Assembly: GCA_016858145.1 (NCBI GenBank)
Contig: JAEHOE010000147.1
Span: forward strand, 186,001 to 250,000
DNA: 64,000 nt
Source: Edaphochlamys debaryana
Lineage: Eukaryota > Chlorophyta > Chlorophyceae > Chlamydomonadales
Direction: 5' to 3'
Positions 56,476 to 64,000 of this stretch are shown in pieces. The notes under the pieces were generated by a model. It saw nothing but the letters and a program-made list of their open reading frames with translations, ran no database searches and was not told the DNA's origin. The first letter of the stretch is position 1. Every line of letters begins with the position of its first letter. A program made the translations under genes and the position numbers.

Positions 56476-58960
56476 TCACCACGCCGGCGGCCCTCCCGCC
56501 GCCTTGGCCAGCGCCTCCTCCTCGGCGACCCTGACCTCGTCGAACCAGGGGTGCCTCAGCGCCTGAGTGGCGCTGAGGCGGCGGGTGGGGTCCAGCGCCA
56601 GCAGGCCCCCGAGCAGCTCCTGGCCGCAGGGGTCGTGGCTCAGGCGGGGGACCAGCTGCGGGGGGGGAAGGGGCACGGGGGGAGGGGAAAGGGGAGGGAG
56701 AGAGAGGGGTAAGAAAGCGGGCAGAGGGCGAAGGGAAGGAGGGAAGGCACCGAGCGAGGGAAGCACACAAGCGGCAACAAGTGGTAACAACATGTTTCGA
56801 AGCTAGCACACAAGCTATATAATCTCACCTTGTGCAGGGGCTTGGCTTCCCACTTGGGGAACTGTTCGTTGTAGTTGCACATGGCCCGGGCGGCCGGCCA
56901 CGTGCCCTTCCCCGGCGTGCCCATCTTCTGGAAGATGTCGTACAGCATCCCGATCTCGCTGTCGGCCCGGAACAGCGGCGCCACGTTGAGCAGCTCGGCC
57001 AGCACGCAGCCCGCGCTCCACACGTCCAGCGCGGGGCCGTAGTGCTTGCAGCCCAGAAGCAGCTCGGGGGGGCGGTAGTACAGGGTGACCACCTGGGGGC
57101 AGATGGGGGAGGCGGAGCGAAGGGGAGGAAAGGTTTGGACCGGGAAGCAAGCACCCAAGCACGCCTGACTCTTCCACGTCATCCGTTCGGCCGCTCACCC
57201 AGTCCGTGTACGCCGCCGCCTGGTCCACCTCCGGCAGGTAGCCCCGCGCGAGGCCGAAGTCCGCGATCTTGACCTTGACGCGGCCGCCCGCTCCGTCCGC
57301 GCCCACCAGCAGGTTCTGCGGCTTGAGGTCGCGGTGCATGATGCCGCGGGAGTGCGCGTGGCGCAGACCGCTGAGCACCTGGTACATGACGGACTGGGGG
57401 GGGAAGGGGGAGGGGGTAAGGGGGGAGGGAGGAAACGGGAGTAAAGGCGGGGCCGTGGGCCAGCAGTGGGGGAGGGGAAGGGTGGGGTGGAGACGAGGCA
57501 TTTAGGCAGAGACGTGGGACATGACTAAACAGCTCATTTGAAGGAGTCCGGGTGCTGCGTCGCAGCATCTTACCTTGACCTGCCGCAGCTCCGAGGCTTC
57601 AGGGCGAGCCTGCAGGTATGTGTGCAGGTCGCACTCCAGGAGCTCCAATACCAGGTAGCAGTGCTTGGAGGCCGCGGACGAGATGACGTCGCGGAGCCTG
57701 GTCGGAGGTCGTGGTAATGGCATATCAGCGATAGCATATATGCACGGCAAGACGTGTGTTAAGCCCCAGGGAGTATATCTTTGCCAGCGAGCAATGCTTC
57801 GCCAGCTGTCGCGCGACAAGGAAAGTCGAACGCGTTCTTTTGTCGCTTTTCGGCAAGTTGCTTGTGTAATGTGTGTTGGCCACACTACAAGTATGTGCCA
57901 CGCTGACACAGAATGGTTTGGCATGCAGGTCGGCCCCCCGCCACGCCCCGTGCCCCCGCGGCCCCGCCTCACTTGACGACGTTGGGGTGGTCCAGCTCCC
58001 GCAGGGTGCTGATCTCCCGTACGGTAGCCTCACACATCCCACACTCAGTCGTGCGGATTTGCTTGATGGCTGCGAACGGGGGTCAAGCGGGTGCCAGGTC
58101 GAGGGGACAGTTGGAATTTGTAGAGGGGCACCTGGGCATGTGAGCGCTGAGCCTGGCACTTGGCCCCAACGTAATCCAAGAGCAAAACGTACGTGCACCT
58201 ACCCACGACCTCCCCCGTCTCGCGGTGCACCGCCTTGTGCACGGCGCCGTAGGCTCCGGTGCCGAGCGCGCCCACGCGCATGTACTGATACTTCTTCAGC
58301 GCAGCGATCATCCCCCCGACGTCAAGCGCGCCAATGAAGCCGTGGGAGTGGCTCCAACCAAACTTGGACAGCAGGCACCGGAGTTCCTGAGGGGCCAAGG
58401 TGCGGAAGGCAGGGGGGCCGGCGTCAGGCAGGCTGACCGTGAGGGGCAACCTAGGGAACTGCTCCAAGAAACATAGCGCCAGGACCGGCAATTATTCTTT
58501 TGTATGTTTATTGATAGTTGCTGGGTGCCAGAGAGCTCAGGCTTCAGCGAGTGGTCGGGCCCGCCGATGCCAGGGTCTAGCGAGCAGAGCAAGGCAGCGG
58601 GGAGCCGAGCCTCAGAATTAGGGTCCTTGACAAATGCGCTACACTGTACACGGCAGCGAGCCTGCCACCGAGCGCTGAAGACAGACCGACGTTCTGTTCC
58701 GAACGGAGTCGTCACCCTTCCGGCCTCACCACGTCGAGTGCGTCACCAAGCCGATGGATGAACGGTGCGATAGTTGCGTTTGCACGAGCGGCCTGCACCG
58801 CGACCTCTCGGCGCTCCTGCTGAAGGGTAGAGATAATCCCTGCGACCGAAGCGTGCCCCGCCAGCGCTGACCCGCACCCCAGAACTGATGGAGGCAGCGC
58901 TGAAGCGTAACCAGAATGGCTTGGCTCCCGCGCCATCAGGGAGAAAGCTCCGGGGGCCAT
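56476..58960 (-). CDS. CDK-family protein kinase, copy 2 (424 aa, 7 exons)
   Basis: Exons 58960-58730, 58386-58203, 58069-57973, 57697-57574, 57393-57199, 57092-56829 and 56655-56476 give 1,275 nt in frame. It has the same domain as copy 1: [51 protein letters not shown]. Here GTPGKGTW continues [20 protein letters not shown], the usual CDK form. Exon 1 (77 aa, ATG at 58960) ends RLGDALDV at a GTGAGG donor and is helical. No intron interrupts AALK/KYQY, unlike copy 1. Introns 2 and 3 differ completely from those of copies 1 and 3, while later introns are nearly identical among the three. Confidence 0.88.
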
Positions 58961-61900
58961 GCCTCCTCAACAACTACACGCACGTGCTACCGCTCAGGCC
59001 TACTGAGCGGGTATCATTGGTATTAAGCTATTTGAGTAGATTAGTGTAGCTGGCGCTCTCCAAAAGTTACTGTGAAGTCGCCGGGTGGGTAGACCGTCTA
59101 CCGTAGACGATTCACGACAGACTTGGCCTGCGATGGGCGTCTCGCTACGTCTCACTCGTTCAGTCACGTGCAATCAGTCGTTTGGTTGCACTGTAAGCCA
59201 AGTCCGCGCGGCTACCTCTCAAGCGCCCGCGCAACGGCCTCTTGAGCGAGGCTAACCGCCCCGATTCGCCTTTGCTACCGCGGTGCACCAGCCCGCCATT
59301 CCAGGGGTCAGCGCACATCGCACGCGGTTACACGGGGCTTATGGGTTGGCGCAGGACACGAGACACACGCAGTGCAGCGACTCGAGTACGGTCAGCAGCT
59401 CCTGCTGCGGCCCAGCGGCGGCCTGGGCCTTCCTTGCAATTCGTCTTCACCTCCTGCCAAACGAATTGTGCCATACGCATCCAAACGCGCGGCCATGCGG
59501 TGCCACCTCCTTCTTCCTCTGCGTGCTCCAGCTCCTCGCTCATCGTTCTCCGTTTGATCCCTCTCCTGAGTCCCCCGGTTCGTCTCCATGCAGCCCCCCC
59601 TCGAATGAGGATCGCAAGTCCCCCTCGTCCCCCCTCGCGCCCTACCTAGCGCCCTACCGAGCGTTCGTCTTGCCCTGGGCTTACCCTTGCTGAGGCCAGG
59701 TTGGAAACGGATGGCCGGGTGCGAGGTTGGAGAGGTGTTGGAGGCTCCACGGAGTAATATAGCTGTTACGTGGCTTGGCCCTCTTCCTGCACGCACGCGT
59801 CTCTGTGTTGCCCCCGGGATACTCAGAATTTCCTCGCCACGTGGCCCACCCACATCGTCGGAGCAAATCCCCTGCGGAGAGCCAGACCCTGATAGCTGCA
59901 GCACACTGCCTTCACCCCCCTAGGGGCCGAGCCGGGGCCTGCCGACGTGCCGAGGCCTGCTGGGGCCGGTTGTCTCCCGGGTCCCGGCCCCTTGGGCCTG
60001 ACCCATGCCCTCGAGCAAGGGGGGCGGGGCTTAAATACAGACGTTTCCTACACCCCATAAACTCTTTTCACCGCCCGGGCTTGCGCAGCGGAGACGGCTG
60101 GCCCCTTCGTGTGTGGGCTGCGGGGGCTGGGGGGGTCCAGAGATTGAGTCAAAGGGCGCGGCTGGCGGGGGCTGGGGGGCCGGTGGAGCAGGGAGTGTCC
60201 ACACACATGTGTTGTTACAGCGCGCTCCAAGCACTCCAAGACCAATGCTGCCAATACGGCGGGGAATTAGGGGGAATAGTGCAGATGCCCTTGCCGAAAG
60301 CTGCTGCCGCCCGGGCTTGGTGCGGGCGAAAAACGCACCAGCCACCCAGGCAAAGGCGTACGGCAATCGTGTTGCGTGGGAATGTCTGCCAATGCGTGCA
60401 TGATGCGTGCGACAGCTAACAGCAGCCACTCTAGCCACTCTAGCACCTCAGTCGAAGCCTCTTCGGCCTGGCTCCCGCCCGACAGGGGCAGACCCACCCG
60501 CGCCATGCGAACTCAAGCGGAGCCCTCTATCTCTCGAATCCCCCTCATCAGTCATCACTACCCGAACAAAACAGTACAACACCTCAGCCTTCACGAAACG
60601 ACTGGCCGCACCTGCAAAACCTATGCTACGCTACGTACGAAGCGCTTGCCCGACTCCTCTGGGAGCATGACAAATAAACGTGCTTGGCGGCCGACCGAAC
60701 CGCCGGACTGTTCCGCATCGAGGTCGAGACAGCAAGCACATACACACTGCACACACAGCACTCAAACAACAGTGTAGGACGCAACAATGGCCACCCGCCC
60801 GTTGGCTCAAGAGCAACACACATACAACACGCCAACCAGCATACCTCGCACCATCCAGCGGGCCCAAAAATGGGGCATGGAAGGCACGCGAAGATTCGGA
60901 TCCGGATGAAGAATCAGGACACACGTGAATGAACCCTCCAGCTAGGATAGATTGGCAGCCCACAGGCACAAGCCCTAAGGCTCCTCACTAAGCGCCCTAA
61001 AGCAGCAAACCCTCTGCCCTGCAGCGCCATTGTTAATGCTGAACGAACCCCCTCAAAAGGTGTAACCCACTCACAGGAAAGCGTCTGGACTGCCCCACAC
61101 CTGACTGCCTCAGCTATTCTCGCATGCTGGCCAGAGCGCCACAAGATGTGATGCTTCGGCTCTGCCGCGTCAAAGCAGCAGGCGCCTATGCCACACAATA
61201 GTGAACAGTATCTAAGTATGCATTCCTAGCCATGCATATGCGCACGAAAGGCGCTTTGGTTCGATACAACTCATGCAAGCCGCCGGTTTCGCGGAGGACC
61301 CTGCGTCGCCCATTGTGGGCTAGGCATGGAGCCACACCGCCCCTGGCGCGGTTGCGGGCCGGAGCAAGCGACAGGTCCGTCGCTGCGGGGCCAAAACAGT
61401 AGGGCCCAAAGCTCTTGTAGCCAAAACGGGGGCGTTCAATGCCCCCTAGCTCAAGAGTTGGGGTGGTACGGATGAACATGCCGTACAGCAGCAGCAAATC
61501 ACAAGGGTTCGAGGGCAAAGCGCCCACCCGAGCCACAAGCCACCAAGGTAGTGGCGCGGCCTGGATCCGGATCTATCAACAAGCATCTTCAGACCAAACA
61601 ACAACAGCAAAGGGCGCCCAAGCTCAGGCTAACACCCGACCCATGATGGCCGGTCGACAGTGCAGCCTGCTACAAAGGCACTCAAGAGACAGTTACCTCT
61701 CAACCGTACGTCAAAACAACTCATACGTCGCGCCACCACGCGTGTTCCGGGTCAGTATCCCAAGGCTCTCCTCCCTGAGGCCTAACATGCCCACTACTGC
61801 CCCCCGTTACAGAATCCTTGGGTACATATAACTTCCCCGTGCCTCAGAGCCGAGATCAGAGCTCATTGTGATGGGTATTCGCTTATGACAATTGGAGACT

Positions 61901-62161
61901 CTCGCTTTGCTAGCGCGGTGCGCATGGGGCGACAGGCCAGCGCCACATGGAAAGTACTTAGCTCTAGATCTCTCGTTTGTTGGAAAAATGGTGTTGGCGG
62001 CAGCAACCGTGAGCTTGCCGACCAGCAAAACCCGCATGACTGCACATCACCTGCATCCAAGCTGTGGGGCCCCACCGGGGCCTGCTGGGACCCCACTGGG
62101 GCCTGCTGGGGCCTCAATGCAGCCTGCTGGGGCCCAGCAAGGCATGCTGTGTCCCGACAGC
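58961..62161. other. Between CDK copies 2 and 3; no gene recognised
   Basis: It should contain the promoter of copy 2 and the 3' UTR of copy 3. A long A/C-skewed stretch spans about 60400-61850. A triplicated GGGGCCTGCTGGGACCCCA-like segment lies at 62067-62135, just past the stop of copy 3. Confidence 0.4.
61807..61811 (-). terminator. Candidate poly(A) signal of CDK copy 3
   Basis: TGTAA on the minus strand, about 350 nt past the stop at 62162. TGTAA is the usual Chlamydomonas polyadenylation signal; its use here is inferred. Confidence 0.3.
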
Positions 62162-63878
62162 TCACCGCGCCACGCCAGCGAGCTTCAGCGCCTCCTCCTC
62201 GGCGCCCCTGACCTCGTCGAACCAGGGGTGCCTGAGCGCCTGAGTGGCGCTGAGGCGGCGGGTGGGGTCCAGCGCCAGCAGGCCCCCGAGCAGCTCCTGG
62301 CCGCAGGGGTCGTGGCTCAGGCGGGGGACCAGCTGCGGAGGGGAGGGGGGAAGGGGCACGGGGGGAGGGGAGGGAGAGAGAGGGGTAAGAAAGCGGGCAG
62401 AGCAAGGGCAGCACACAAGCGGCACAACATGTTTCGAAGCTAGCACACGAGCTAATCTCACCTTGTGCAGGGGCTTGGCGCCCCACTTGGGGAACTGTTC
62501 GTTGTAGTTGCACATGGCCCGGGCGGCCGGCCACGTGCCCTTCCCCGGCGTGCCCATCTTCTGGAAGATGTCGTACAGCATCCCGATCTCGCTGTCGGCC
62601 CGGAACAGCGGCGCTACGTTGAGTAGCTCGGCCAGCACGCAGCCCGCGCTCCACACGTCCAGCGCGGGGCCGTAGTGCTTGCAGCCCAGGAGCAGCTCGG
62701 GGGGGCGGTAGTACAGGGTGACCACCTGGGGGCAGGCGGGGGAGGCGGAGCGAAGGGGAGGAAAGGTTAGGACCGGGAAGCAAGCACCCAAGCACGCCCG
62801 ACTCTTCCACGTCATCCGTTCAGCCGCTCACCCAGTCCGTGTACGCCGCCGCCTGGTCCACCTCCGGCAGGTAGCCCCGCGCGAGGCCGAAGTCCGCGAT
62901 CTTGACCTTGACGCGGCCGCCCGCTCCGTCCGCGCCCACCAGCAGGTTCTGCGGCTTGAGGTCGCGGTGCATGATGCCGCGGGAGTGCGCGTGGCGCAGA
63001 CCGCTGAGCACCTGGTACATGACGGACTGGGGGGGAGGGGGGAAGGAAAGTGAAGCAGGAGGGAGGGAACGGCAGTGAAGGCGGGGCCGTGGGCCAGTGA
63101 GGGAGGGGAAGGGTGGGGTGGAGACGAGACATTTAGGCAGGGACGCGGGGCATGACTAAACAGCTTATTTGAAGGAGTCCGGGCCGACGCAGCGTCTCAC
63201 CTTCACCTGCCGCAGCTCCGAGGCTTCAGGGCGAGCCTGCAGGTATGTGTGCAGGTCGCACTCTAGGAGCTCCAATACCAGGTAGCAGTACTTGGAAGCA
63301 ACGGAGGAGATGACGTCGCGAAGCCTGGGAGAAAGGGAAGGACGGAGGCAAGGAGGTCAAGAGGCTTCGGGGGTAGTTCCTGGGGGCTGGGGATCCCAAA
63401 GACCCGTGCCGTGCACTCGCCCCAAGCAAGCCCCCCTGTGATTCCCCCGCCTCACTTGACGACGTTGGGGTGGTCCAGCTCTCGCAGGGTGCTGATCTCC
63501 CGTACGGTGGCCTCGCACATGCCGTACTCAGTCATTTTGATCTGCTTGATGGCTGCGGGAGCAAGGGGAGGGTGGTAGCGGATGCCGCCGAGGGGGTGAT
63601 GAGCTGATGACACGGGACGGTGGGAAGTCCACCCCTTGGGTGCGTGCCATCCCCGCCTGCGCCTGACCCCGCCCGCCTCCCGCCCGGCACCCACCCGTCA
63701 GCTCGCCCGTCTCGCGGTGCACCGCCTTGTGCACCGCGCCGTAGGCTCCGGTGCCGAGCGCGCCCACGCGCACGTACTGATACTTCTGAACAGCGGCCAT
63801 GAGACCGCCGAGGTCAAGCGTGCTCGTGAAGCCATGCGCGTTGCTCCAGCCGAACCTTTGCAGCAGGCCGAGAAGCTC
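62162..63878 (-). CDS. CDK-family protein kinase, copy 3 (5' end beyond window)
   Basis: Six exons are visible: 63878-63695, 63552-63456, 63324-63201, 63026-62832, 62725-62462 and 62332-62162 (345 codons, in frame). The first visible exon starts after CTCGCAG like exon 2 of copy 2, so exon 1 must lie past 64000; an ATG at 63971 would need read-through of that acceptor. All kinase motifs are intact ([52 protein letters not shown]). The C-terminus [12 protein letters not shown] replaces the [10 protein letters not shown] of copies 1 and 2. Several introns are almost the same as in copy 1, including the 131-nt intron 63455-63325, which copy 2 lacks. Confidence 0.87.
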
Positions 63879-64000
63879 CTGCGAGGGGCACGTCGCCGCA
63901 TGGTCTCGGTGAATGTCAAACGCCGGGCTGCGAAGGCGCCCACGCCTTCGTGTTGCTAGTAAGCGTAGCACGCAGTAGACAGCAAATTCAAGTTATTATT

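Noticed and set aside
60914..61198. Possible second reverse-transcriptase zinc-finger relic (EPKHHILWRS)
   Set aside because: Only the short HHILW resemblance supports it; the Cys pattern is incomplete and the flanks are unrecognisable.

Overview
The window reads as nuclear DNA of a volvocine green alga close to Chlamydomonas. It is very GC-rich. Genes are split into many short exons with GTGAG/GTGGGT donors and C-rich tracts before CAG acceptors, and the proteins carry long Ala/Gly/Gln/Ser-rich low-complexity stretches. Introns and spacers are full of tandem repeats and transposon debris. No bacterial operons, ribosome-binding sites or CRISPR arrays are seen. The species assignment is inference; the gene models were rebuilt by hand from splice signals, reading phase and protein similarity.

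Layout. 1-2961 (-): the 5' part of an atypical protein-kinase-like gene that runs off the left edge. 3703-8287 (-): an 8-exon cupin gene whose intron 5 holds a ~1.5 kb array of 101-bp repeats built from the splice acceptor of exon 6. 9186-16502 (+): a 7-exon, ~1,897-aa coiled-coil and low-complexity protein. 18611-27431: a large imperfect inverted repeat whose two arms each carry a tRNA-Ser(GCT) gene; a retropepsin-like reading frame sits only in the left arm and a truncated non-LTR retrotransposon only in the right. 30753-33303 (-): a 3-exon gene of unknown function. 35688-42425 (-): a complete 17-exon RCC2-type beta-propeller gene. 45433-47372: transposon remains (a small hAT-like element, a 27-bp minisatellite, a reverse-transcriptase C-terminal relic). 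48052-50740 (+), 56476-58960 (-) and 62162-63878 (-): three paralogous CDK-family kinase genes, the last cut by the right edge.

The most unusual theme is that several introns contain tandem duplications starting exactly at a real splice junction and copying the splice site plus a few exon bases. This occurs on the acceptor side in the cupin gene (16 copies) and on the donor side in the coiled-coil gene (3 copies) and in RCC2 introns 10 and 13 (3 and 2 copies). A further cupin intron is bounded by a 15-bp direct repeat and carries a dispersed repeat, like an introner-type insertion. Two RCC2 introns need GC-AG splicing to keep the frame.

RCC2 (chromatin/centromere and small-GTPase signalling in animals) and the CDK-like kinases fit cell-cycle or cytoskeletal roles, but nothing here shows that the genes are co-regulated. 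Stretches between genes are mostly non-coding and repeat-derived.
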